In this document: piece after piece, positions 43,501 through 57,289 of the stretch | Numbering within the stretch: the first letter of the stretch is position 1 | How the letters are laid out: each line of letters begins with the position of its first letter | Assembly: GCF_050948215.1 (NCBI RefSeq) | Contig: NW_027488577.1 | Span: 992,001-1,056,000, forward strand | DNA length: 64,000 bases | Origin: Halictus rubicundus | Lineage: Eukaryota; Arthropoda; Insecta; Hymenoptera; Halictidae | Reading direction: 5' to 3' | Translations under genes and position numbers: made by a program | Notes under the pieces: generated by a model | Database searches by the model: none | Seen by the model: the letters and a program-made list of their open reading frames with translations, nothing else | What the model was told of the DNA's origin: nothing

Positions 43501-46500
43501 GAATTGAGGATAGGATAGGATAGAATATAGGATAGGATAGAGAATAGGATAGGATAGATGATATTATAGGATAGAGGATAGGATAGGATGGAGGATAGGA
43601 TAGGATAGAGGATAAGATAGGATAGAGGATAGGATAGGATAGAGGGTAGGATAGGATAGAGCAGGATAGGGTAGAGGATAGGATAGAGGATAGGATAGGA
43701 TAGAGGATAGGATAGGATAGAGGATATGATAGGATAGAGGATAGGATAGGATAGAGGATAGGATAGGATAGATGATATTATAGGAAAGAGGATAGGATAT
43801 GATAGAGGATAGGATAGGATAGAGGATACGATACGATAGAGGATAGGATAGAGAATAGGATAGGATAGAGGATACGATACGATAGAGGATAGGATAGAGA
43901 ATAGGATAGGATAGAGGATAGGGGATTGGATCGGATACAGGATAGGAGACGGTAGAGGATTGGATAGGATAGAGGATAGGATAGGATATAGGATAGCATA
44001 GGATAGAGGATAGGATAGGATAGAGGATAGGATAGGACAGAGGATAGGATACGGATAGAGGATAGGATAGAATAGAGGATAGGATAGAGGATAGGATAGA
44101 GGATTGGATAGGATAGAGGATATTATAGGATAGAGGATAGGATAGGATAGCGGATAGGATAGTATGGAGTATACGATAGAATTGAGGATAGGATAGGGTT
44201 GAGGATAGGATAGGATACAGGATAGGATAGGACAGAGGATAGGATAGGATAGAGGATAGGTTAGGATAGAGGATAGGATAGGATAGAGGATAGGATAGGA
44301 TAGAGGATAGGATAGGATAGAGGATAGGTTAGGATAGAGGATAGGAGAGGATAGAGGATAGGATATTATGGAGGATAGGATAGGATAGAGGATAACATAG
44401 TGGATTGGATAGCATAGAGGATAGGAGACGATAGAGGATAGGATAGGATAGAGGATACGATAGGATAGATGATATTATAGGATAGAGGATAGGATAGGAT
44501 GGAGGATAGGATAGGATAGAGGATAGGATAGGTTAGAGGATAGGATGGGATACAGGATAGGATAGGATAGAGGATAGGATAGGATAGAGGATAGAAAAGG
44601 ATAGAGGATAGGTTAGGATAGAGGATAGGATAGGATAGAGGATAGGATATTATGGAGGATAGGATAGGATAGAGGATAACATAGTGGATTGGATAGCATA
44701 GAGGATAGGAGACGATAGAGGATAGGAGAGGATAGAGGATACGATAGGATAGATGATATTATAGGATAGAGGATAGGATAGGATGGAGGATAGGATAGGA
44801 TAGAGGATAGGATATAGGATTGGATAGGATAGAGGATAGGATCGGATAGAGGATAGGATAGGATTGAGGATAGGAGAGGATAGAGCAGATGATAGAGCAT
44901 AGGAAAGAATTGAGGATAGGATAGGATAGAATATAGGATAGGATAGAGAATAGGATAGGATAGATGATATTATAGGATAGAGGATAGGATAGGATGGAGG
45001 ATAGGATAGGATAGAGGATAAGATAGGATAGAGGATAGGATAGGATAGAGGATAGGATAGGATTGAGGATAGGATAGGAAAGAGGACAGGATCTGATACA
45101 GGATACGATATTATAGAGGATACGATATTATAGAGGATAGGATAGGATAGATGATAGGATAGGATAGAGGATAGGATAGGATAGAGGATAGGATAGGATA
45201 GAGGATAGGATAGGAGAGAGGATAGGATAGGATAGAGGATAGGATAGGATAGAGGATAGGATAGGATAGTTGATAGGATAGGATAGGATAGTTGATGGGA
45301 TAGGATACAGCATAGGATAGGATAGAGGATAGGATAGGATAGAGGATAGGATAGGATAGAGGATAGGATAGGATAGAGGATAGGATAGGATAGAGGATAG
45401 GATACGATAGAGGATTGGATAGGATAGAGGATAGGATATTATAGAGGATAGGATAGGATAGAGGATAACATAGGGGATTGGATAGCATAGAGGATAGGAG
45501 ACGATAGAGGATAGGATAGGATAGAGGATAGGATAGGATAGATGATATTATAGGATAGAGGCTAGGATAGGATGGAGGTTAGGATAGGATAGAGGATAGG
45601 ATATAGGATTGGATAGGATAGAGGATAGGATAGGATTGAGGATAGGATAGGATTGAGGATAGGAGAGGATAGAGCAGATGATAGAGCATAGGAAAGAATT
45701 GAGTATAGGATAGGATAGAATATAGTATAGGATAGAGAATAGGATAGGATAGATGATACTATAGGATAGAGGATAGGATAGGATGGAGGATAGGATGGGA
45801 TAAGGGATAGGATATAGGATTGGATAGGATAGAGAATAGGATAGGATAGATGATACTATAGGATAGAGGATAGGATAGGATGGAGGATAGGATAGGATAA
45901 GGGATAGGATATAGGATAGGATAGGATAGAGGATAGGATATAATAGAGGATAGGATAGGATAGAGGATAGGATAGGAGAGAGGATAGGATAGGACAGAGG
46001 ATAGGATAGGATAGAGGATAGGATAGGATAGAGGATAGGATATAGGATTGGATAGGATAGAGGATAGGATCGGATAGAGGATAGGATAGGATTGAGGATA
46101 GGAGAGGATAGAGCAGATGATAGAGCATAGGAAAGAATTGAGGATAGGATAGGATAGAATATAGGATAGGATAGAGAATAGGATAGGATAGATGATATTA
46201 TAGGATAGAGGATAGGATAGGATGGAGGATAGTATAGGATAGAGGATAGGATATAGGATTGGACAGGATAGAGGATAGGATAGGATAGAGGATAGGATAG
46301 GATAGAGGATAGGATAGGATAGAGGATAGGATAGTATAGAGGATAGGATAGGATAGAGGATAGGATAGGATAGAGGATTGGATAGGGTACAGGATAGGAT
46401 AGGATAGAGGATAGGATATTATAGAGGATAGGATAGGATAGAGGATAACATAGGGGATTGGATAGCATAGAGGATAGGAGACGATAGAGGATAGGATAGG

Positions 46501-47870
46501 GTAGAGGATAGGATAGGATAGATGATATTATAGGATAGAGGATAGGATAGGATAGTTGATGGGATAGGATACAGCATAGGATAGGATAGAGGATAGGATA
46601 GGATAGAGGATAAGATAGGATAGAGGATAGGATAGGATAGAGGATAGGATAGGATAGAGGATTGGATAGGATAGAGGATGCGATAGGATAGAGGATAGGA
46701 TAGGATAGAGGATAGGATAGGATAGATGATATTATAGGATAGAGGATAGGATAGGATGGAGGATAGGATAGGATAGAGGATAGGATATAGGATTGGATAG
46801 GATAGAGGATAGGATCGGATAGAGGATTGGATAGGATTGAGGATAGGAGATGATAGAGCAGATGATAGAGCATAGGAAAGAATTGAGGATAGAATAGGAT
46901 AGAGGATAGGATAGGATAGAGGATAGGATAGCATAGAGGATAGGATAGGATATAGGATAGGATAGGATAGAGGATAGGATAGGATAGAGGATAGGATAGG
47001 ATAGAGGATTGGATAGGATAGAGGATACCAAAGGATAGAGGATAGGATAGGATAGAGGATAGGATAGGATAGAGGATAGGATAGGAGAGAGGATAGGATA
47101 GGACAGAGGATAGGATAGGATAGAGGATAGGATAGGATAGAGGATAGGATAGGATAGTTGATAGGATAGGACAGGATAGAGGATAGGATAGGATAGTTGA
47201 TAGGATAGGATACAGGATAGGATAGGATAGAGGATAGGATAGGATAGAGGATAGGATAGGACAGAGGATAGGATAGGATAGAGGAAAGGATATTATAGAG
47301 CATAGGATAGGATAGAGGATAACATAGGGGATTGGATAGCATAGAGGATAGGAGACGATAGAGGATAGGATAGGATAGAGGATAGGATAGGATTGAGGAT
47401 AGGATAGGATAGAGGATAGGATAGGACAGAGGATAGGATACGGATAGAGGATAGAATAGAATAGAGGATAGTATAGAGGATAGGATAGAGGATTGGATAG
47501 GATAGAGGATATTATAGGATAGACGATAGGATAGGATAGCGGATAGGATAGTATGGAGTATACGATAGAATTGAGGATAGGATAGGGTTGAGGATAGGAT
47601 AGGATACAGGATAGGATAGGACAGAGGATAGGATAGGATAGAGGATAAGATAATATAGAGGATAGGATAGGATAGATGATAGGATAGGATAGAGGATAGG
47701 ATGGGATACAGGATAGGATAGGATAGAGGATAGGATAGGATAGAGGATAGGATAGGATAGAGGATAAGTTAGGATAGAGGATAGGATAGGATAGAGGATA
47801 GGATATTATGGAGGATAGGATAGGATAGAGGATAACATAGTGGATTGGATAGCATAGAGGATAGGAGACG
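37564..47870 (+). repeat. Large tandem duplication, copy B (10,307 bp)
   Basis: Copy B begins at GTAGAGGATTGGATACG and ends at GGAGACG (47,870), the equivalent of the end of copy A. After 47,870 the sequence continues with ATAGAGGATAGG, as in most other cassettes. It has the 699-bp module twice (37,564 and 38,263) where copy A has it three times. All large landmarks of A are present in the same order, including AGGAAAGGATTGAGG-type markers, GGATCTGATACAGG near 45,090 and ACCAAAGG at 47,027. Confidence 0.88.
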
Positions 47871-50800
47871 ATAGAGGATAGGATAGGATAGAGGATACGA
47901 TAGGATAGATGATATTATAGGATAGAGGATAGGATAGGATGGAGGATAGGATAGGATAGAGGATAGGATATAGGATTGGATAGGATAGAGGATAGGATCG
48001 GATAGAGGATAGGATAGGATAGAGGATAAGATAGGATAGAGGATAGGATAGGATAGAGGGTAGGATAGGATAGAGCAGGATAGGATAGAGGATAGGATAG
48101 GATAGAGCAGGATAGGATAGAGGATAGGATAGAGGATAGGATAGAGGATAGGATAGAGGATATTATAGGATAGAGGATAGGATAGGACAGAGGATAGGAT
48201 AGGATAGAGGAAAGGATATTATAGAGGATAGGATAGGATAGAGGATAACATAGGGGATTGGATAGCATAGAGGATAGGAGACGATAGAGGATAGGATAGG
48301 ATTGAGGATAGGATAGTAAAGACGACAGGATAGGATACAGGATACGATATTATAGAGGATAGGATAGGATAGAGGATAGGATAGGATAGAGGATAGGATA
48401 GGATAGAGGATAGGATAGGACAGAGGATAGGATACGGATAGAGGATAGGATAGAATAGAGGATAGTATAGAGGATAGGATAGAGGATTGGATAGGATAGA
48501 GGATATTATAGGATAGACGATAGGATAGGATAGCGGATAGGATAGTATGGAGTATACGATAGAATTGAGGATAGGATAGGTTTGAGGATAGGATAGGATA
48601 CAGGATAGGATAGGACAGAGGATAGGATAGGATAGAGGATAAGATAATATAGAGGATAGGATAGGATAGATGATAGGATAGGATAGAGGATAGGATGGGA
48701 TACAGGATAGGATAGGATAGAGGATAGGATAGGATAGAGGATAGGATAGGATAGAGGATAGGTTAGGATAGAGGAAAGGATAGGATAGAGGATAGGATAT
48801 TATGGAGGATAGGATAGGATAGAGGATAACATGGTGGATTGGATTGCATAGAGGATAGGAGACGATAGAGAATAGGATAGGATAGAGGATACGATAGGAT
48901 ACATGATATTATAGGATAGAGGATAGGATAGGATGGAGGATAGGATAGGATAGAGGATAGGATATAGGATTGGATAGGATAGAGGATAGGATCGGATAGA
49001 GGATAGGATAGGATTGAGGATAGGATAGGATTGAGGATAGGAGAGGATAGAGCAGATGATAGAGCATAGGAAAGAATTGAGGATAGGATAGGATAGAGAA
49101 TAGGATAGGATAGATGATATTATAGGATAGAGGATAGGATAGGATAGAGGATTGGATAGGATAGAGGATATTATAGGATAGAGGATAGGATAGGATAGCG
49201 GATAGGATAGGATGGAGTATAGGATAGAATTGAGGATAGGATAGTGTTGAGGATAGGATAGGAAAGAGGACAGGATAGGATAGAGGATAGGATAGGATAG
49301 AGGATAGGATAGGATAGGATATAGGATAGGATAGGATAGAGGATAGGATAGGATAGAGGATAGGATAGGATAGAGGATTGGATAGGATAGAGGATAGGAT
49401 AGGATAGAGGATAGGATAGGATAGAGGATATGATATAATAGAGGATAGGATAGGATACAGGATAGGATAGGATAGATGATATTATAGGAAAGAGGATAGG
49501 ATATGATAGAGGATACAATATTATAGAGGATAGGATAGGATAGAGCATAGGATAGGATAGAGGATAGGATAGGATAGAGGATAGGATAGGATAGAGGATA
49601 GGATAGGATAGAGGATAGGATAGGATAGAGGATAGGATAGGATAGAGGATAGGATAGGATAGAGGATAGGATACGGATAGAGGATAGGATAGAATAGAGG
49701 ATAGTATAGAGGATAGGATAGAGGATTGGATAGGATAGAGGATATTATAGGATAGACGATAGGATAGGATAGCGGATAGGATAGTATGGAGTATACGATA
49801 GAATTGAGGATAGGATAGGTTTGAGGATAGGATAGGATACAGGATAGGATAGGACAGAGGATAGGATAGGATAGAGGATAAGATAATATAGAGGATAGGA
49901 TAGGATAGATGATAGGATAGGATAGAGGATAGGATGGGATACAGGATAGGATAGGATAGAGGATAGGATAGGATAGAGGATAGGATAGGATAGAGGATAG
50001 GTTAGGATAGAGGATAGGATAGGATAGAGGATAGGATATTATGGAGGATAGGATAGGATAGAGGATAACATAGTGGATTGGATAGCATAGAGGATAGGAG
50101 ACGATAGAGAATAGGATAGGATAGAGGATACGATAGGATACATGATATTATAGGATAGAGGATAGGATAGGATGGAGGATAGGATAGGATAGAGGATAGG
50201 ATATAGGATTGGATAGGATAGAGGATAGGATCGGATAGAGGATAGGATAGGATTGAGGATAGGATAGGATTGAGGATAGGAGAGGATAGAGCAGATGATA
50301 GAGCATAGGAAAGAATTGAGGATAGGATAGGATAGAATATAGGATAGGATAGAGAATAGGATAGGATAGATGATATTATAGGATAGAGGATAGGATAGGA
50401 TGGAGGATAGGATAGGATAGAGGATAAGATAGGATAGAGGATAGGATAGGATAGAGGGTAGGATAGGATAGAGCAGGATAGGATAGAGGATAGGATAGGA
50501 TAGAGCAGGATAGGATAGAGGATAGGATAGGGGATAGGATAGAGGATATGATAGAGGATTGGATAGGATAGAGGATATTATAGGATAGAGGATAGGATAG
50601 GATAGCGGATAGGATAGGATGGAGTATAGAATAGAATTGAGGATAGGATAGTGTTGAGGATAGGATAGGAAAGAGGACAGGATAGGATAGAGGATAGGAT
50701 AGGATAGAGGATAGGATAGGATAGGATATAGGATAGGATAGGATAGAGGATAGGATAGGATAGAGGATAGGATAGGATATAGGATTGGATAGGATAGGGG

Positions 50801-53800
50801 ATAGGATCGGATAGAGGATAGGATAGGATTGAGGATAGGATAGGATTGAGGATAGGAGAGGATAGAGCAGATGATAGAGCATAGGAAAGAATTGAGGATA
50901 GGATAGGATAGAGAATAGGATAGGATAGATGATATTATAGGATAGAGGATAGGATAGGATAGAGGGTAGGATAGGATAGAGCAGGATAGGATAGAGGATA
51001 GGATAGGATAGAGCAGGATAGGATAGAGGATAGGATAGGGGATAGGATAGAGGATAGGATAGAGGATTGGATAGGATAGAGGATATTATAGGATAGAGGA
51101 TAGGATAGGATAGCGGATAGGATAGGATGGAGTATAGGATAGAATTGAGGATAGGATAGTGTTGAGGATAGGATAGGAAAGAGGACAGGATAGGATAGAG
51201 GATAGGATAGGATAGAGGATAGGATAGGATAGGATATAGGATAGGATAGGATAGAGGATAGGATAGGATAGAGGATAGGATAGGATAGAGGATTGGATAG
51301 GATAGAGGATAGGATAGGATAGAGGATAGGATAGGATAGAGGATATGATAGGATAGAGGATAGGATAGGATACAGGATAGGATAGGATAGATGATATTAT
51401 AGGAAAGAGGATAGGATATGATAGAGGATACAATATTATAGAGGATAGGATAGGATAGAGCATAGGATAGGATAGAGGATAGGATAGGATAGAGGATAGG
51501 ATAGGATAGAGGATAGGATAGGATAGAGGATAGGATAGGATAGAGGATAGGATAGGATAGAGGATAGGATACGGATAGAGGATAGGATAGAATAGAGGAT
51601 AGTATAGAGGATAGGATAGAGGATTGGATAGGATAGAGGATATTATAGGATAGACGATAGGATAGGATAGCGGATAGGATAGTATGGAGTATACGATAGA
51701 ATTGAGGATAGGATAGGTTTGAGGATAGGATAGGATACAGGATAGGATAGGACAGAGGATAGGATAGGATAGAGGATAAGATAATATAGAGGATAGGATA
51801 GGATAGATGATAGGATAGGATAGAGGATAGGATGGGATACAGGATAGGATAGGATAGAGGATAGGATAGGATAGAGGATAGGATAGGATAGAGGATAGGA
51901 TATTATGGAGGATAGGATAGGATAGAGGATAACATAGTGGATTGGATAGCATAGAGGATAGGAGACGATAGAGAATAGGATAGGATAGAGGATACGATAG
52001 GATACATGATATTATAGGATAGAGGATAGGATAGGATGGAGGATAGGATAGGATAGAGGATAGGATATAGGATTGGATAGGATAGAGGATAGGATCGGAT
52101 AGAGGATAGGATAGGATTGAGGATAGGATAGGATTGAGGATAGGAGAGGATAGAGCAGATGATAGAGCATAGGAAAGAATTGAGGATAGGATAGGATAGA
52201 ATATAGGATAGGATAGAGAATAGGATAGGATAGATGATATTATAGGATAGAGGATAGGATAGGATGGAGGATAGGATAGGATAGAGGATAAGATAGGATA
52301 GAGGATAGGATAGGATAGAGGGTAGGATAGGATAGAGCAGGATAGGATAGAGGATAGGATAGGATAGAGCAGGATAGGATAGAGGATAGGATAGGGGATA
52401 GGATAGAGGATATGATAGAGGATTGGATAGGATAGAGGATATTATAGGATAGAGGATAGGATAGGATAGCGGATAGGATAGGATGGAGTATAGGATAGAA
52501 TTGAGGATAGGATAGTGTTGAGGATAGGATAGGAAAGAGGACAGGATAGGATAGAGGATAGGATAGGATAGAGGATAGGATAGGATAGGATATAGGATAG
52601 GATAGGATAGAGGATAGGATAGGATAGAGGATAGGATAGGATAGAGGATTGGATAGGATAGAGGATAGGATAGGATAGAGGATAGGATAGGATAGAGGAT
52701 ATGATAGGATAGAGGATAGGATAGGATACAGGATAGGATAGGATAGATGATATTATAGGAAAGAGGATAGGATATGATAGAGGATACAATATTATAGAGG
52801 ATAGGATAGGATAGAGCATAGGATAGGATAGAGGATAGGATAGGATAGAGGATAGGATAGGATAGAGGATAGGATAGGATAGAGGATAGGATAGGATAGA
52901 GGATAGGATACGATAGAGGATAGGATAGAGGATAGGATGGAGTATTGGATAGGATAGAGGATATTATAGGATAGTGGATAGGATAGGATAGCGTATAGGA
53001 TAGGATGGAGTATACGATAGAATTGAGGGTAGGATAGGGTTGAGGATAGGATAGGATCGAGGATAGGAGAAGATAGAGGATAGGATAGGATAGAGGATAC
53101 GATACGATAGAGGATAGGATAGAGAATAGGATAGGATAGAGGATACGATACGATAGAGGATAGGATAGAGAATAGGATAGGATAGAGGATAGGGGATTGG
53201 ATCGGATACAGGATAGGAGACGGTAGAGGAAAGGATAGGATAGAGGATAGGATTGGATAGAGGATAGCATAGGATAGAGGATAGGATATGATAGAGGATA
53301 ACATAGGGGATTGGATAGCATAGAGGATAGGAGACGATAGAGGACAGGATAAGATAGAGGATAGGATAGGATAGATGATATTATAGGATAGAGGATAGGA
53401 TAGGATGGAGTATAGGATAGGATAGAGGATAGGATATAGGATTGGATAGGATAGAGGATACGATATTATAGAGGATAGGATAGGATAGAAGATAGAATAG
53501 GATAGAGGATAGGATAGGATAGAGGATAGGATAGGAGAGAGGATAGGATAGGATAGAGGATAGGATAGGACAGAGGATAGGATACGGATAGAGGATAGGA
53601 TAGAATAGAGGATAGGATAGAGGATAGGATAGAGGATTGGATAGCATAGAGGATATTATAGGATAGAGGATAGGATAGGATGGAGGATAGGATAGGATAG
53701 AGGATAGGATATAGGATTGGATAGGATAGAGGATAGGATAGGATAGAGGATAAGATAATATAGAGGATAGGATAGGATAGAGGATAGGATAGGATAGAGG

Positions 53801-56420
53801 ATAGGATGGGATACAGGATAGGATAGGATAGAGGATAGGATAGGATAGAGGATAGGATAGGATAGAGGATAGGTTAGGATAGAGGATAGGATATTATAGA
53901 GGATAGGATAGGATAGAGGATAACATAGTGGATTGGATAGCATAGAGGATAGGAGACGATAGAGGATAGGATAGGATAGAGGATACGATAGGATAGATGA
54001 TATTATAGGATAGAGGATAGGATAGGATGGAGGATAGGATAGGATAGAGGATAGGATAGGATAGAGGATAGGATACGATAGAGGATTGGATAGGATAGAG
54101 GATACGATAGGATATAGGATAGGATAGGATAGAGGATAGGATAGGATAGAGGATAGGATAGGATAGACGATTGGATAGGATAGAGGATAGGATAGGATAG
54201 AGGATAGGATAGGAAAGAGGACAGGATAGGATAGAGGATAGGATAGGATAGAGGATAGGATAGGATAGAGGATAGGATAGGATAGAGGATAGGTTAGGAT
54301 AGAGGATAGGATAGGATAGAGGATAGGATATTATGGAGGATAGGATAGGATAGAGGATAACACAGTGGATTGGATAGCATAGAGGATAGGAGACGATAGA
54401 GGATAGGATAGGATAGAGGATACGATAGGATAGATGATATTATAGGATAGAGGATAGGATAGGATGGAGGATAGGATAGGATAGAGGATAGGATAGGATA
54501 GAGGATAGGATACGATAGAGGATTGGATAGGATAGAGGATACGATAGGATATAGGATAGGATAGGATAGAGGATAGGATAGGATAGAGGATAGGATAGGA
54601 TAGAGGATTGGATAGGATAGAGGATAGGATAGGATAGAGGATAGGATAGGAAAGAGGACAGGATAGGATAGAGGATAGGATAGGATAGAGGATAGGATTG
54701 GATAGAGGATAGGATAGGATAGAGGATAGGTTAGGATAGAGGATAGGATAGGATAGAGGATAGGATATTATGGAGGATAGGATAGGATAGAGGATAACAT
54801 AGTGGATTGGATAGCATAGAGGATAGGAGACGATAGAGGATAGGATAGGATAGATCATACGATAGGATAGATGATATTATAGGATAGAGGATAGGATAGG
54901 ATGGAGGATAGGATAGGGTAGAGGATAGGATATAGGATTGGATAGGATAGAGGATAGGATCGGATAGAGGATAGGATAGGATTGAGGATAGGAGAGGATA
55001 GAGCAGATGGTAGAGCATAGGAAAGAATTGAGGATAGGATAGGATAGAATATAGGATAGGATAGAGAATAGGATAGGATAGATGATATTATAGGATAGAG
55101 GATAGGATAGGATGGAGGATAGGATAGGATAGAGGATAAGATAGGATAGAGGGTAGGATAGGATAGAGGGTAGGATAGGATAGAGCAGGATAGGATAGAG
55201 GATAGGATAGGATAGAGCAGGATAGGATAGAGGATAGGATAGAGGATAGGATAGAGGATAGGATAGAGGATATTATAGGATAGAGGATAGGATAGGACAG
55301 AGGATAGGATAGGATAGAGGAAAGGATATTATAGAGGATAGGATAGGATAGAGGATAACATAGGGGATTGGATAGCATAGAGGATAGGAGACGATAGAGG
55401 ATAGGATAGGATTGAGGATAGGATAGTAAAGACGACAGGATAGGATACAGGATACGATATTATAGAGGATAGGATAGGATTGAGGATAGGATAGGATAGA
55501 GGATAGGATAGGATAGAGGATAGGATAGGACAGAGGATAGGATACGGATAGAGGATAGGATAGAATAGAGGATAGTATAGAGGATAGGATAGAGGATTGG
55601 ATAGGATAGAGGATATTATAGGATAGACGATAGGATAGGATAGCGGATAGGATAGTATGGAGTATACGATAGAATTGAAGATAGGATAGGTTTGCGGATA
55701 GGATAGGATACAGGATAGGATAGGACAGAGGATAGGATAGGATAGAGGATAAGATAATATAGAGGATAGGATAGGATAGATGATAGGATAGGATAGAGGA
55801 TAGGATGGGATACAGGATAGGATAGGATAGAGGATAGGATAGGATAGAGGATAGGATAGGATAGAGGATAGGTTAGGATAGAGGATAGGATAGGATAGGA
55901 TAGAGGATAGGATATTATGGAGGATAGGATAGGATAGAGGATAACATAGTGGATTGGATAGCATAGAGGATAGGAGACGATAGAGAATAGGATAGGATAG
56001 AGGATAGGATAGGGGATAGGATAGAGGATAGGATAGAGGATTGGATAGGATAGAGGATATTATAGGATAGAGAATAGGATAGGATAGCGGATAGGATAGG
56101 ATGGAGTATAGGATAGAATTGAGGATAGGATAGTGTTGAGGATATGATAGGAAAGAGGACAGGATAGGATAGAGGATAGGATAGGATAGAGGATAGGATA
56201 GGATAGGATATAGGATAGGATAGGATAGAGGATAGGATAGGATAGAGGATAGGATAGGATAGAGGATTGGATAGGATAGAGGATAGGATAGGATAGAGGA
56301 TATGATAGGATAGAGGATAGGATAGGATACAGGATAGGATAGGATAGATGATATTATAGGAAAGAGGATAGGATATGATAGAGGATACAATATTATAGAG
56401 GATAGGATAGGATAGAGCAT
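47871..56420 (+). repeat. Zone of shuffled 1.2-1.9 kb modules
   Basis: Three rare markers recur in fixed order: GGTTTGAGG (48,581; 49,820; 51,718), ACATGATATTATAGG (48,901; 50,140; 52,004) and GTGTTGAGG (49,245; 50,651; 52,515). An extra GTGTTGAGG stands alone at 51,160. A fourth, degraded set is at 55,691 (as TTTGCGG) and 56,132 without the middle marker. Spacing from the first to the second marker is 320, 320 and 286 bp, a difference of two monomers. ACATGATATTATAGG also occurs at 22,413, the likely related locus in super-unit 2. Between about 53.3 and 54.3 kb the sequence resembles 3.6-4.6 and 13.4-14.4 kb instead. Confidence 0.72.
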
Positions 56421-57289
56421 AGGATAGGATAGAGGATAGGATAGGATAGAGGATAGGATAGGATAGAGGATAGGTTAGGATAGAGGATAGGATAGGATAG
56501 ATTATAGGATAGGATAGAGGATAGGATAGGATAGAGGATAGGATAGGATAGAGGATAGGATATTATAGAGGATAGGATAGAATAGAGGATAGGATATTAT
56601 AGAGGATAGGATAGGATAGAGGATAACATAGGGGATTGGATAGCATAGAGGATAGGAGACGATAGAGGATAGGATAGGATAGATGATATTATAGGATAGA
56701 GGATAGGATAGGATGGAGGATAGGATAGGATAGAAGATAGGATAGGATAGAGGATAGGATAGGACAGAGGATAGGATAGGATAGAGGATAGGATATTATA
56801 GAGGATAGGATAGAATAGAGGATAGGATATTATAGAGGATAGGATAGGATAGAGGATAACATAGGGGATTGGATAGCATAGAGGATAGGAGACGATAGAG
56901 GATATGATAGGATAGATGATATTATAGGATAGAGGATAGGATAGGATGGAGGATAGGATAGGATAGAGGATAGGATATAGGATAGACGATAACATAGGGG
57001 ATTGGATAGGATAGAGGATAGGAGACGGTAGAGGATGGGATAGGATAGAGGATATTATAGGACAGAGGATGGGATAGGATTGAGGATAGGATAGGATAGA
57101 GGATAAGATAGGATAAAGGATAACATAGGGGATTGGATAGGATAGAGGATAGGAGACGATAGAGGATAGGATAGGATTGATGATAGGGTAGGAAAGATTA
57201 CAGGATAGGATACAGGATACGATATTATAGAGGATACGATATTATAGAGGATAGGATAGGATAGAGGATAGGATAGGATAGAGGATAGG

